A stretch of 64,000 bases of DNA, taken from assembly GCF_020386615.1 (NCBI RefSeq), contig NZ_CP077769.1:1922001-1986000 (forward strand), given 5' to 3'. Shown in pieces: positions 34,779 through 43,599 of this stretch (the stretch's first letter is position 1; every line of letters begins with the position of its first letter). The stretch comes from Chitinophaga pendula (GTDB taxonomy: Bacteria > Bacteroidota > Bacteroidia > Chitinophagales > Chitinophagaceae). Made by a program: the position numbers and the translations under genes. The notes beneath the pieces were generated by a model that saw only the letters and a program-made list of their open reading frames with translations, was not told where the DNA came from and did not search any database.

Positions 34779-35417
34779 TTGGAAAATTCTATACATAAAG
34801 TCCGGACTGCTGCAGACCGATTTTTGTTGCTGTTGAAGACGCGGGGACCGCAAACGGCTGCCGAGTTGGCAGGTGAGTTGAGGATCACGAGTGAAGGAGC
34901 GAGGTTGCAGTTGCTGAAGCTAGCCGATGAAGGGTTGGTGGTGGCTACTACTACTGCGAAGGGGGTAGGTCGTCCTGTACAGCGATGGGATTTGACGGGT
35001 TTGGGCCATGCCCGTTTTCCGGATGCGCATGCGGAGTTGAGTTTACAATTGCTGGAGACGATCCGGCATGAGTTCGGTGAGAATGCATTGGACAAGGTGA
35101 TTGCTGCGCGGGAGAAGGAGCAATTGGAAAAATATACCCAGGCCTTACATCAGATAGTGGACATAGAAGAGCGGATCGCGGTTTTTGCTTCTATTCGTAC
35201 GACGGAAGGCTACCTGGCGGAGTGGCGCCGGGATGAGGAGGGTTTTTTATTTATAGAGAACCATTGTCCGATCTGTAGTGCGGCCACCAAATGTGAGAGT
35301 ATTTGTATTTCTGAGCTGCGTACGTTCCGTACGATCCTGGGAGAGCAGGTGAGTATCAGCCGGATTGATCATATAGTGGCGGGCTCCCGCCGTTGTGCCT
35401 ACCGGATCGTTGTATAA
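34779..35417 (+). CDS. HTH transcriptional regulator with SufR-like cysteine cluster
   Basis: The 212-residue protein (TTG start; no better ATG) has an N-terminal winged helix (about 8-72: TAAELAGELRITSEGARLQL, then the wing GVGRPVQRWDLT). A helical linker follows and a C-terminal Cys-rich domain: Cys163, Cys166, Cys172, Cys176 and Cys206 in NHCPICSAATKCESICISEL and GSRRCAYRI. The Cys163-x12-Cys176 spacing followed by a third ligand about 29 residues later resembles SufR, the [4Fe-4S]-sensing repressor of suf operons. It is divergent from the FMN reductase and about 0.9 kb from sufA. The SufR-like role is a strong suggestion from motif plus context, not proven. Confidence 0.82.
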   Translation: MENSIHKVRTAADRFLLLLKTRGPQTAAELAGELRITSEGARLQLLKLADEGLVVATTTAKGVGRPVQRWDLTGLGHARFPDAHAELSLQLLETIRHEFGENALDKVIAAREKEQLEKYTQALHQIVDIEERIAVFASIRTTEGYLAEWRRDEEGFLFIENHCPICSAATKCESICISELRTFRTILGEQVSISRIDHIVAGSRRCAYRIVV

Positions 35418-35439
35418 TCTTATCATCTTTCCTTTTTTA

Positions 35440-35853
35440 TTACAGTATCAGCACGAGGGTACCTGCCAGGATGAGCAGGGCGCCGATGGCTGTTTTCCAG
35501 GTAAGGGCTTCGTGAAGGAACACGACGGCCAATATGATCGTGAGTGCTACGCTCAGTTTGTCGACGGGCGCTACCTGTGCTACTTTTCCTATCTGCAGGG
35601 CTTTGAAATAAAACAACCAGGACATGCCTGTTGCCGCACCGGATAGCAGGAGGAATATCCAAGTATGCTTGCTGATGTCGGGCAATCCTTTTGCTTCTCC
35701 GCGAACCAGTACGATACCCCATGCCAGTACTAGGATGACGGCTGTTCTGATAGCTGTCGCCAGGTCGCTGTTGACCTCTTTAACCCCGATCTTCGCAAAA
35801 ATGGCGGTGAGTGCCGCAAAAAGTGCTGAAAGTAAAGCATATATCCACCACAT
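35440..35853 (-). CDS. EamA-domain half-size transporter (DMT superfamily)
   Basis: ATG 35853 gives 137 residues with about five hydrophobic helices, starting MWWIYALLSALFAALTAIFA and ending LTWKTAIGALLILAGTLVLI. This is one EamA unit, half the size of normal ten-helix transporters, so it probably dimerises. The upstream frame to 35997 runs into the repeat array and is unlikely to be translated. Substrate unknown. It is convergent with the SufR-like gene, 22 bases apart. Confidence 0.85.
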   Translation of the reverse strand: MWWIYALLSALFAALTAIFAKIGVKEVNSDLATAIRTAVILVLAWGIVLVRGEAKGLPDISKHTWIFLLLSGAATGMSWLFYFKALQIGKVAQVAPVDKLSVALTIILAVVFLHEALTWKTAIGALLILAGTLVLIL

Positions 35854-35940
35854 ACTATAAAGGTAAGCAAATAGCCATAGACATTTGTCTGCATATGACA
35901 CGGCAAATGGCGTAATTTCTATGTCTTTGATAATTAGCAA

Positions 35941-36061
35941 GTTGCAGTTTTGTTGCATATAGGTTGTATAAGCGTTGTATAAGCATTGTATATGCAACTA
36001 TATGCCTCGCTTATACAATGACTATACGAATGCTATAGGAATGATACAGGAGAGCTATAGG
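35941..36061. repeat. Degenerate 11-bp tandem array, TATA-rich
   Basis: Eleven consecutive 11-base units can be read in one phase: GTTGCAGTTTT, GTTGCATATAG, GTTGTATAAGC (twice, exact), ATTGTATATGC, AACTATATGCC, TCGCTTATACA, ATGACTATACG, AATGCTATAGG, AATGATACAGG, AGAGCTATAGG. Each has an A/T-rich core near TATA. The period equals about one helical turn. It lies in the 378-base gap between the transporter gene and a GNAT gene and may be a protein-binding or curved-DNA region. Confidence 0.65.
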
Positions 36062-36231
36062 AAAGGTGGAGGGATATGGTATTCACAGGCGAGGGGTATT
36101 TATTTGCCCCGGTGGAAGCATCGTTTAAGCAGGACGGTATCTGCGAGGGGCAGGTGGAATATGCTGGTAGGCGGCGCGCGGTTGGAGACGAGGTCATTGC
36201 TACCGGCGGAGGTGAAGAGGGCGGCGGTGGA

Positions 36232-36723
36232 TCAGATCTTTTTGCCCAGTATGACTACGCTTCTGGTGATATTATCGAGTACGGCGATATCGGGCATGAA
36301 GGCCCATTGTTCGAAGCCCATGGATTGGAACAGTTTGATACTAGGTTCGTTGTGTGCGAAGATGATGCCCATGAGGTTGTTGACGCCTAGGGAGGGGCAT
36401 TGGTCTATGGCGAACTGGAGGGCTTTGCGGCCCAGGCCTTTGCCTCGGGATGATTTGTGAAGGTAGATACTGAGTTCGGCGGTGCCGTTATAGGCGGGTC
36501 GGCCGTAGAAGTTCTGGAGGCTGATCCATCCGGCTACCTGTCCGTCGAGTTCCATCATCCAGAGGGGGCGTCGTTCGGGGGAGTGGGCGTGGTACCAGGC
36601 TTCGCGGGAGGCGACGGTTACTGGTTCGGTATCGGCGGTGACCATACGGCCGGGGATGGTGCTGTTATAAATATCCACAATCGCAGGGAGGTCGGCCTCA
36701 CTGGCATGTCTGAAGGTAAGCAT
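36232..36723 (-). CDS. GNAT acetyltransferase, phosphinothricin acetyltransferase-like (PAT) family
   Basis: The 163-residue protein fits the PAT/YncA group of GNATs: start MLTFRHASEADLPAIVDIYN, middle ELSIYLHKSSRGKGLGRKAL (CoA loop R-G-K-G-L-G) and GIIFAHNEPSIKLFQSMGF. Members acetylate small amines such as phosphinothricin or methionine sulfone; the real substrate is unknown. It is 45 bases downstream of the methyltransferase gene on the same strand and may share its transcript. Confidence 0.87.
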   Translation of the reverse strand: MLTFRHASEADLPAIVDIYNSTIPGRMVTADTEPVTVASREAWYHAHSPERRPLWMMELDGQVAGWISLQNFYGRPAYNGTAELSIYLHKSSRGKGLGRKALQFAIDQCPSLGVNNLMGIIFAHNEPSIKLFQSMGFEQWAFMPDIAVLDNITRSVVILGKKI

Positions 36724-36768
36724 TGTCGGTTTTATTATATGGTTGGTATTCGTAACGAGGGCGCTAAG

Positions 36769-37506
36769 TTAATTTAATTTTTTTGCGGATAGTAGTAAAA
36801 ACGGCGGTCTGCGGAACTGGTCGGCCAGTTCGGGCCGTTGTTGTACGAATTGGGGGAGTGGGGTAGGCTCTTCTAGGCGATGGAGGGTGAAGCCGGCGGT
36901 CAGTAGTGTGTTGACATAGGTGGCGGTGGTGCGGTGGTATTTGATGACATTGTCTACGAACCAGTTGGTGTGGCGGATGGATTCGTCGTGGTAGTGATCT
37001 ACGGGCCAATAGAGTTTGTTGCCTGCCTGGTCGGTGATCCATTGTTGTTCTTCGCGGGCGGTGGACATGGGATGTTCGACGGTGAAGGTGAGTTGACCGC
37101 CGGCTCGTAGCCAGGTGAACATACGCGCGATAAGTTGTGTGTAGTCTTGTATATAATGAATGGCGAGGGAGCTGATGATGAGATCGAAGCTATCGGGGGG
37201 GAAAGAGACGGTTTCGATGGGGGATTGCAGGTAGGTGATGTTGTCGGGGTTATTTTCGTTGGCGGCGGCGGCGAGCATGCGTTCGGAGATATCGACGCCG
37301 GTGACGGTGATGGCGCCATGGCTGGCGGCGTAGCGGGAGAAGCGTCCGAAGCCGCAGCCCAGGTCGAGTACATGCAAGCCTTTGAGGTCGGGGAGGAGGC
37401 TGTAGATGGCGGGTTCTTCGAGTACGGCATTGAGGCCGCTTTCGGTGGCTCTCAGCTGTTGGTATCCTTCGAAGAATTCGTTGTTGTCGTAGATGTTCTG
37501 TTGCAT
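36769..37506 (-). CDS. Class I SAM-dependent methyltransferase
   Basis: ATG 37506 gives 245 residues (MQQNIYDNNEFFEGYQ); the frame extends upstream into the neighbouring GNAT gene but those residues are not family-like. SAM motif I is VLDLGCGFGRFSRYAA, motif II ITVGVD-like (VTGVDISERML), then FDLIISSLAIHYIQDY and LRAGGQLTFTVEHP. The product resembles small-molecule methyltransferases of the UbiE/BioC type; substrate unknown. It lies one base after the GNAT stop, so the two are probably coupled. Confidence 0.9.
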   Translation of the reverse strand: MQQNIYDNNEFFEGYQQLRATESGLNAVLEEPAIYSLLPDLKGLHVLDLGCGFGRFSRYAASHGAITVTGVDISERMLAAAANENNPDNITYLQSPIETVSFPPDSFDLIISSLAIHYIQDYTQLIARMFTWLRAGGQLTFTVEHPMSTAREEQQWITDQAGNKLYWPVDHYHDESIRHTNWFVDNVIKYHRTTATYVNTLLTAGFTLHRLEEPTPLPQFVQQRPELADQFRRPPFLLLSAKKLN

Positions 37507-37507
37507 A

Positions 37508-38065
37508 TTACACACAATTGAGGTGATCGTATTCTCTTTTAAGGATGCTGTAAAGTTCGGCGTCGACGAACTGGCCTTTTTCGAAGAAGGCATCGAGCAG
37601 GAGTCCTTCCTGGCGGAATCCGAGTCGGCGCAGGAGCCGGGAGGAAGGGGTATTGGCCGGGTCGACGAATGCTTCGATGCGGTTGAGGGCCATTTCGTTG
37701 AAGCCATACCGTAACATGCGGTTGACGGCGATGGTCATGATGCCTTTGCCCCAGTATTGGGGAAGGAGGTCATATCCGATCTCGGCTTTACGATGTTCGT
37801 GATGGCGGTGGTGGTAACCGCAGGTGCCGATGAGTTCATCTTTGCCTGCGAGGGTAATGGCCCATCTCATGCCTTCTCCTTTTTCGTAGGCGTCGCGGAA
37901 GAAGGTGATGATCTCTGCTGCTTCGGCGCTGTTGCTGAAGCTGTCGATATCCATGTAGCGGGTAACGGCATCCTGGGAGAACAGGCGGAAGAGGGAGGCG
38001 ATATCTTTTTCATCCAGCGGCCGTAGTATTATTTCGTTGGAGGTGAGTACAGGTAGATTGGTCAT
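37508..38065 (-). CDS. RimJ/RimL-type GNAT N-acetyltransferase
   Basis: The 185-residue protein shows the Acetyltransf_3 pattern: SNEIILRPLDEKDIASLFRL, the CoA loop in LLPQYWGKGIMTIAVNRML, and ALNRIEAFVDPANTPSSRLL then RRLGFRQEGLL. Such enzymes acetylate ribosomal proteins, amino acids or antibiotics. It is first in a three-gene minus-strand set with the methyltransferase and PAT-like gene. Confidence 0.9.
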   Translation of the reverse strand: MTNLPVLTSNEIILRPLDEKDIASLFRLFSQDAVTRYMDIDSFSNSAEAAEIITFFRDAYEKGEGMRWAITLAGKDELIGTCGYHHRHHEHRKAEIGYDLLPQYWGKGIMTIAVNRMLRYGFNEMALNRIEAFVDPANTPSSRLLRRLGFRQEGLLLDAFFEKGQFVDAELYSILKREYDHLNCV

Positions 38066-38424
38066 ATTATGCAGGTCTGATGGAAGCGGTAAAGGTACTG
38101 CGCTTTTCAGATATGGGAGGCCGGTTTATCATTTGTGAGCGGTGTTTGGCATTTTCTCGCCAGTTTGTTATGAGCGGTGGTGGGTATGTTACGTATGATA
38201 AGATTACTGCACCAGGTGTGATTTGACCGGCAGTTCAGAGACACTTTTTAAAAAATTCCCGATTCGCATAGTATCACCACGTATTTAAAGTATTTATTTT
38301 CTCGGCCCCTAACATTTAATGACAGGCTGCACCTATAGCTGGGCCACCATCAGGCGTTATACCCCCTGTCAATCAACATATTGAAGATACAAGAGAAAAA
38401 ATAACCCCTTCAAACCTTCCCAAC
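38066..38424. other. Intergenic stretch without clear gene
   Basis: About 360 bases between the GNAT gene and the desaturase remnant. The only structure seen is a weak long-loop inverted repeat, TGACAGG (38321-38327) with CCTGTCA (38365-38371). No promoter box or open frame was convincing. Confidence 0.5.
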
Positions 38425-38846
38425 ATGATGAGTAATACTTTAGAGATCATTACTGAATGAGTTAAAGGCGCCGTATAGGGCGGTTGTACTTGGATCTGTG
38501 GTCATTGAATGGATCATTCTTGTTATAGCTAGAAAGATAGAGAGTAATAAAGGTGGTTGGATCAATATCCTATGTTATATAATAGCGCTTATTCTTTATT
38601 TGCTTTTTGGCAAGATCGTTATTTTCGGGATCATGCTGTGGTCTTATCAGCACCGGTTGTTTACGTTGGGTTTTGACTGGTATATATGGGTGCTGGCTTA
38701 ATGTGCTTTATGAGCATGCCAGTGAGTACCTTGATACTTTCGTAGGCAAATTAACCTGGCTGGAGAAGATATTTATCACGCCATCGTTGCACAAGGTGCA
38801 TCATGCGAAGAATTTTATTTACCTGGACAGGAATTATGGGAGGTAG
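38425..38846 (+). pseudogene. Decayed sterol desaturase/fatty-acid hydroxylase gene
   Basis: Two frames carry pieces of one family. The first (about 38444-38701, after a frameshift from ATG 38425) encodes hydrophobic N-terminal segments. The second (to 38846) encodes HASEYLDTFVGKLTWLEKIF and then TPSLHKVHHAKNFIYLDRNY, the conserved C-terminal His box of the sterol desaturase family (HHxxHH-type). The central His boxes are missing, a stop at 38701 separates the frames, and the C-terminus ends just after DRNYG. It is a remnant with internal deletion, not a working gene. Composition is more AT-rich than its neighbours. Confidence 0.75.
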
Positions 38847-38940
38847 GGATGCGGTGCATTAAAAAATTCCGCATTGCGTAAATGATCGGCTTGGGTTCTA
38901 TTTATCTTCGCAGGCGCAGAAACAATACTGTTCCAGTACT

Positions 38941-41346
38941 ATGAAGATATTATCTATCAACCGTGCCGCTACGATAGCCTCGTTATTCCTATTCTTTCAA
39001 CTGAGTAATAATACCCTGGCTGCCGGGCTGCTCTCCGGTTATGAGCTGCCTATGGTCCACTATCAGGATGACGGTAGCATTAAGGGGAAGGTGACTACCA
39101 GCGACGGGCAGCCAGCCGAATTTGCGACGATCGTATTGAATGGTAAGAAGACGGCGCAGGCTGGAAGGGACGGTACCTTCCACTTTGAAGAACTGGGAGC
39201 GGGGACTTACAAACTTGCGATACTATTCATGGGTCATGCGACGCAGGAAAAGACGGTTGTGTTGAAAGCGGGAGAGACGGCGCATGTTGACTTTACGCTG
39301 ACTACCAGTGCAAGAGCGCTCAACGAGATATTAATTGTCGGCGATAAATATACTATTACTTCCAAAAAGCAAAGTGCCAGTGTGGGTCGTCTGCCGCTGA
39401 AGTACCTGGAGAATACCCAGGTATATAGTGTGATAGATAAAGAGCTGATACGTGAGCAGCTGTCTGTTACTTTGGATGAATCGTTCCGTAATGTACCCGG
39501 TGCGGCTCCTGCGAAGACAGGTGCTGGTATTCCGGCATTTTTCTCGCGTGGTTTTGTTACGAGTGATAACCTGCGTAATGGTATGGCGACATTTACGCGT
39601 ACGACGATCGACCTGGCGACGGTGGAAAGGGTAGAGGCGATCAAGGGGCCTTCTTCCACTTTATTTGGTGCTTCGATGGTTTCATTTGGCGGGTTGGTTA
39701 ATTATATTACCAAAAAGCCATTTGACAAGACTGCCGGCGAGGTGAGTTATACGCAAGGTAGTTATGACCTGAGCCGTCTTACTGCTGATTTTAACACGCC
39801 TTTGAATGATAATAAGACCATGCTTTTCCGAGCGAATGTGGCTTATCAGCAGGAGAATACATTCCAGGACCAGGGGCATGGGACGACCATTGTAGTGGCC
39901 CCCAGTATATTGTATAAAGTGAACGACCGCTTCACGGTTCGGCTGGACGCAGATATGCAACGTTATAAAGGTACTTCCAGTACTGCCTGGATCGTATCGC
40001 CCGGTATTAATGCCAAGTCATACGATCAGCTGAAACTTGACTACAATCGTTCCCTGATAGATAATTCTTTCAAGGCCAACATGTCTACTAACAACATATT
40101 CCTGCAGGCGGAGTATAAGTTATCTGAGCAGTGGACTTCTACCACGAATTATGCGTGGGCGACGGGAGGTTATGATAACATGTACCTGTTTGACATGACC
40201 TGGCTGACGGATACTACTATAGCCAGGAGTATCCGTGTACACGCTCCTGACAGAATGGGGCGCAAACATTTTCAACAGAACTTCACCGGTGATTTTAAGA
40301 TTGGCAGTATGCGTAACCGCCTGGTAGTAGGTGTTGACTTTATGGATCAGTACCGTGACCTGAAGTATAATAATCTGGTACTGGATACGGTGAATACGCT
40401 CCGCACTGTCAAGGACGTACGGGTGGAAACGGTAGATGCGCGTCTGGGCACCCTGAATACGCCGGAAACGCGTAGTCGTCAGTATAGCTACGGCGCTTAT
40501 TTCTCCGATGTATTGAATATTACCAATCAGTTGTTGGTGATGGCGAGTCTGCGAGTGGATTATTTCGACAACAAGGGAACGAAGAACAATCTGACACAGG
40601 TTACTACCGGGGACTACAAGCAGACGTCCTTTTCTCCTAAGTTCGGTGTGGTTTATCAGCCTATATTGAACAAGGTGGCGATCTTTGCCAACTATATGAA
40701 TGGATTTAAGAATGTTCCCAATACTTTGCAGCCGGACGGTGCTGTGACATCATTTAAACCCCAGCAGGCCAATCAGCTGGAAGGAGGTGTAAAGCTGGAT
40801 CTCTTTGAAAACAAACTGGCGGCAACGATCAGTTATTATGATATTCAGGTAAAAAACAGCACCAGAGGGGAGGTAAGGGGAAGCCAGGTATTTACGGTGC
40901 AAGATGGTACACAGGAGAGCAAAGGTGTGGAACTGGAGATCATTGGCAATCCGTTGCCCGGTTTGAATATCATTACCGGCTATGGTTATAACGAAAACAG
41001 GTATAAGAAAGCGACGCCGCAACTAGAAGGTAAGCGGACGGTAGGTGCGCCCAGTCATGTAGGCAATATCTGGGTGGGTTACAGTATTTTAAAAGGAGCG
41101 GTAAAAGGACTGGGTGTTGGCGCGGGCGCTATGTATGTAGGGGATGCGTTCTATGATCCTGCGAATACTTTTGTATTACCATCCTATACTACCTTTGACG
41201 CTACCTTGTTTTATAACACGCCCAAATTCCGGATGGCTATAAAGGGTAATAACCTGACCGGTGAGAAATACTGGGTGAGCGATGGGTTTTATGCCCGTCC
41301 GCAGAAGCAATCCAACTTCCTGGTGAGCGTTACTTTTAAGTTTTAA
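38941..41346 (+). CDS. TonB-dependent siderophore-type receptor with N-terminal carboxypeptidase-like domain
   Basis: The 801-residue protein has a signal peptide (about 1-28, ASLFLFFQLSNNTLAAG), a carboxypeptidase-regulatory-like beta domain (about 45-120, IKGKVTTSDGQPAEFATIVL), and a plug (LDESFRNVPGAAPAKTGAGI, VERVEAIKGPSSTLFGASMV). The barrel ends in the typical aromatic C-terminus (FLVSVTFKF). The plug is of the FhuA/ferrichrome type, so the likely cargo is a ferric siderophore, or another metal complex. No sigma or FecR gene lies nearby, but the metal-efflux operon follows. A TATCTTCG box at 38903-38910 is close to the Bacteroidota -7 consensus. Confidence 0.92.
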   Translation: MKILSINRAATIASLFLFFQLSNNTLAAGLLSGYELPMVHYQDDGSIKGKVTTSDGQPAEFATIVLNGKKTAQAGRDGTFHFEELGAGTYKLAILFMGHATQEKTVVLKAGETAHVDFTLTTSARALNEILIVGDKYTITSKKQSASVGRLPLKYLENTQVYSVIDKELIREQLSVTLDESFRNVPGAAPAKTGAGIPAFFSRGFVTSDNLRNGMATFTRTTIDLATVERVEAIKGPSSTLFGASMVSFGGLVNYITKKPFDKTAGEVSYTQGSYDLSRLTADFNTPLNDNKTMLFRANVAYQQENTFQDQGHGTTIVVAPSILYKVNDRFTVRLDADMQRYKGTSSTAWIVSPGINAKSYDQLKLDYNRSLIDNSFKANMSTNNIFLQAEYKLSEQWTSTTNYAWATGGYDNMYLFDMTWLTDTTIARSIRVHAPDRMGRKHFQQNFTGDFKIGSMRNRLVVGVDFMDQYRDLKYNNLVLDTVNTLRTVKDVRVETVDARLGTLNTPETRSRQYSYGAYFSDVLNITNQLLVMASLRVDYFDNKGTKNNLTQVTTGDYKQTSFSPKFGVVYQPILNKVAIFANYMNGFKNVPNTLQPDGAVTSFKPQQANQLEGGVKLDLFENKLAATISYYDIQVKNSTRGEVRGSQVFTVQDGTQESKGVELEIIGNPLPGLNIITGYGYNENRYKKATPQLEGKRTVGAPSHVGNIWVGYSILKGAVKGLGVGAGAMYVGDAFYDPANTFVLPSYTTFDATLFYNTPKFRMAIKGNNLTGEKYWVSDGFYARPQKQSNFLVSVTFKF

Positions 41347-41383
41347 CATCGTCATTTACCTGGTCCTGAGAATGGACGCAGGG

Positions 41384-41429
41384 AATAAGGAGGACAGCGG
41401 CCAATAAAGCGGTCGCTGTCCTTCTTATT
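41384..41429. terminator. 16-bp inverted repeat after the receptor gene
   Basis: Arms 41384-41399 and 41414-41429 pair over 16 bases with one G-U and a 14-base loop. It sits 38 bases past the receptor stop codon and has no long T-tract; it is a likely transcription stop. Confidence 0.65.
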
Positions 41430-41468
41430 ATGTGGTATTGCAGGAGGACGGGAGGGGGGATTTGTAGT

Positions 41469-41515
41469 TTCTAATGTAGCTTTAATGTGTGCTAAGCAAA
41501 GTATGCTTAGTTTTG
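41469..41515 (+). promoter_or_regulatory. Promoter of the metal-responsive two-component genes with regulator repeats
   Basis: A -7 box TAGTTTTG (41508-41515) lies 23 bases before the response-regulator ATG. Upstream at 11-base steps are TTCTAAT (41469), CTTTAAT (41480) and GCTAAGC (41491), i.e. 39, 28 and 17 bases before the -7 box. An inverted repeat CTAAGCA/TGCTTAG (41492-41498, 41504-41510) overlaps it. The same pattern occurs before the efflux operon. Confidence 0.6.
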
Positions 41516-41538
41516 GCATTGGAGATTGCTATTGACAT

Positions 41539-42219
41539 ATGAAGATATTACTCATAGAAGACGAAGAGAAGGTGGCGGCTTTTATCAAGCGGGGGTTGGA
41601 GGAGCAGCGTCATCAGGTGGAGGTGGCTTACGACGGGGAGTCGGGGCAGAAGGCGGCGTTGCTGGATGAATATGATCTTATAATATTAGATGTGATGTTG
41701 CCACAGATCAATGGGATTGCGTTGTGCCGGTATATTCGTGACCGGCAGGTGCAGGCACCTATCTTGATGCTGACGGCGTTGAATGCTACGCAGGATATTG
41801 TGGACGGGTTGAATGCCGGTGCGGATGATTACCTGGCGAAGCCTTTTCATTTTTCTGAGCTGGTGGCGCGTATACAGGCTTTGAGCCGGCGTAAATTCCC
41901 TATTAAGGAGGAGCGTGCGCAGCTGGTGTTTTCAGATCTGCAGCTGGACACGACCACCCGGCTGGCTATACGCAACGGGCAGGAGATTGTGCTGACGGCC
42001 AAGGAGTATGCTTTGCTGGAGCTTTTCCTGCGTAACATCGGTAAGGTGCTGTCGCGGACATTGATCGCGGAAGTGGTCTGGGGGCTGGACTTTGACACCG
42101 GTACGAATGTGATAGATGTATATATTAATTACCTACGTAATAAGATTGAGAAGGGACATGCCGGTGGCCGGCTGATCCATACGGTGGTAGGAATGGGATA
42201 TGTAATGAAACTGAAATAA
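41539..42219 (+). CDS. OmpR/PhoB-family response regulator (CusR/CopR-like)
   Basis: The 226-residue protein has a receiver (IEDEEKVAAFIKRGLEEQ, D51 in LIILDVMLPQINGI, K in YLAKPFHFSELVARIQAL) and a C-terminal winged helix (LTAKEYALLELFLRNIGKVL, SRTLIAEVVWGLDFDTGTNV, YINYLRNKIEKG). It forms a pair with the kinase nine bases downstream, and the pair precedes the heavy-metal efflux operon. By position and family it probably activates that operon and its own promoter in response to copper, silver, zinc or cobalt excess. Confidence 0.94.
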   Translation: MKILLIEDEEKVAAFIKRGLEEQRHQVEVAYDGESGQKAALLDEYDLIILDVMLPQINGIALCRYIRDRQVQAPILMLTALNATQDIVDGLNAGADDYLAKPFHFSELVARIQALSRRKFPIKEERAQLVFSDLQLDTTTRLAIRNGQEIVLTAKEYALLELFLRNIGKVLSRTLIAEVVWGLDFDTGTNVIDVYINYLRNKIEKGHAGGRLIHTVVGMGYVMKLK

Positions 42220-42228
42220 GGAGCTGTT

Positions 42229-43599
42229 ATGAAGATACGGCACCGTTTGTCATTGCAGTACACGTTGATTTCCGGCATTTTGTTGCTGGCGGTATTTGCG
42301 TTGATCTATCTGTTGTCTGCCCAATATATCCAGAAGAGTTTTTACCGCACTTTACAGGGGAGGGCGCTGATTACGGCGCAGGTGTTCCTGGAGAAGGATG
42401 AGCTGACGAAGAAGAAATTCCGTGAGCTGGAGGAGCGTTACCAGGAGCGTATTCCTAATGAGTCGAGCAATATCTACGACCAGGACGACCGTCCTGTGTT
42501 TATCGAAAAGATCAAATATAACTGGCCGGCATCTTTGCTGGAGACGATCCGGCAGCGTAAGATTTACCGGTTCACTATCAAGGATAAGCAGGCGTTGGGG
42601 TTATTCTATCCGGACAACCAGGGGGACTATGTGGTGATCATTACGGCCCGTAACAAGAGCGGTATGCAGCAGTTGCAGTATCTGGTATGGATACTGGCCG
42701 GTACTTTCTGTCTGGGGTTGCTGATCATCTTTTTTACCGGGCAGTGGTTTGCGCGGCGGGCGTTACAACCGGTGAAACATATCAACGGGCAGATGAAAGT
42801 GATCCGGTCGAGCAACCTGGATATGCGGGTATCGAAGAGTCGTAACAGGGATGAGATCGATGAGTTGGCGGACAATTTCAACCAGTTGCTGGAGCGGCTG
42901 GAGGCTGCTTTTGAGCGGCAGAAGTCGTTTGTATCGAATGCGTCGCATGAGTTGCGGACGCCGTTGACCACTATCATCGGGGAGATCGAGGTGACGTTGC
43001 AGCGGGTGCGTAGCGGGGAGGAGTATGTGGAGACGTTGCAGACAGTGCTGGGGGAATCTGAGAAGTTGCGTATCATCACGCAGGGATTGCTGGAGCTGAC
43101 GCGGCCGGATGTATTGCCGGACCCTTCGCAGCGGGTAGCGATACGGCTGGACGAATGGTTGTGGGAGGAGCAGACGGCCTGGGCGCAGCGGGTACCGCCG
43201 GCGGTGGTGGAGGTAGTGATGGAACATATGCCGGAGGATGCGGCGCAGCTGATCATATATGGTAACCGGCAGCTGTTGCACCTGGCATTACATAATATTA
43301 TAAAGAACGCGTTTAAGTTTTCCCATATGCGGCCGGTTGGCTGTAAGCTGTCATGGAGTGCGGCGGGTATGTTACTATCGGTATCGGATACCGGTATTGG
43401 TATTGATCCGTCGGAGCTGGACAGGATATTTATGCCATTATTCCGGGGGAGTAATGCCCATGAATTTGACGGTTATGGTATTGGTCTGGCGATGGCGCAG
43501 AAGATACTTGCTTTACACGGTGCTACTATTACGGTACAGAGCTGGCCAGGCAAAGGCACCACTTTTAACATTTTGTTTGCAGCTAATGGCCGGTTCTAA
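42229..43599 (+). CDS. Membrane sensor histidine kinase (CusS-like)
   Basis: The 456-residue kinase has a first membrane helix (about 12-34), a periplasmic sensor region of about 115 residues, a second helix (151-172) and HAMP. HisKA follows with FVSNASHELRTPLTT (His240), then HATPase with ALHNIIKNAFKFS, SDTGIGIDPSEL and GYGIGLAMAQKI. The sensor region contains few Met/His residues that would reveal metal binding. Only nine bases separate it from the regulator gene, so they are co-transcribed. Confidence 0.93.
   Translation: MKIRHRLSLQYTLISGILLLAVFALIYLLSAQYIQKSFYRTLQGRALITAQVFLEKDELTKKKFRELEERYQERIPNESSNIYDQDDRPVFIEKIKYNWPASLLETIRQRKIYRFTIKDKQALGLFYPDNQGDYVVIITARNKSGMQQLQYLVWILAGTFCLGLLIIFFTGQWFARRALQPVKHINGQMKVIRSSNLDMRVSKSRNRDEIDELADNFNQLLERLEAAFERQKSFVSNASHELRTPLTTIIGEIEVTLQRVRSGEEYVETLQTVLGESEKLRIITQGLLELTRPDVLPDPSQRVAIRLDEWLWEEQTAWAQRVPPAVVEVVMEHMPEDAAQLIIYGNRQLLHLALHNIIKNAFKFSHMRPVGCKLSWSAAGMLLSVSDTGIGIDPSELDRIFMPLFRGSNAHEFDGYGIGLAMAQKILALHGATITVQSWPGKGTTFNILFAANGRF

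Noticed and set aside
36000..36460. Plus-strand frames over the 11-bp array and GNAT gene
   Set aside because: They are opposite a clear GNAT coding sequence and have no domain features.
38321..38371. TGACAGG/CCTGTCA inverted repeat considered as a riboswitch
   Set aside because: Only seven paired bases with a 37-base loop, no terminator, and the downstream gene is a pseudogene.
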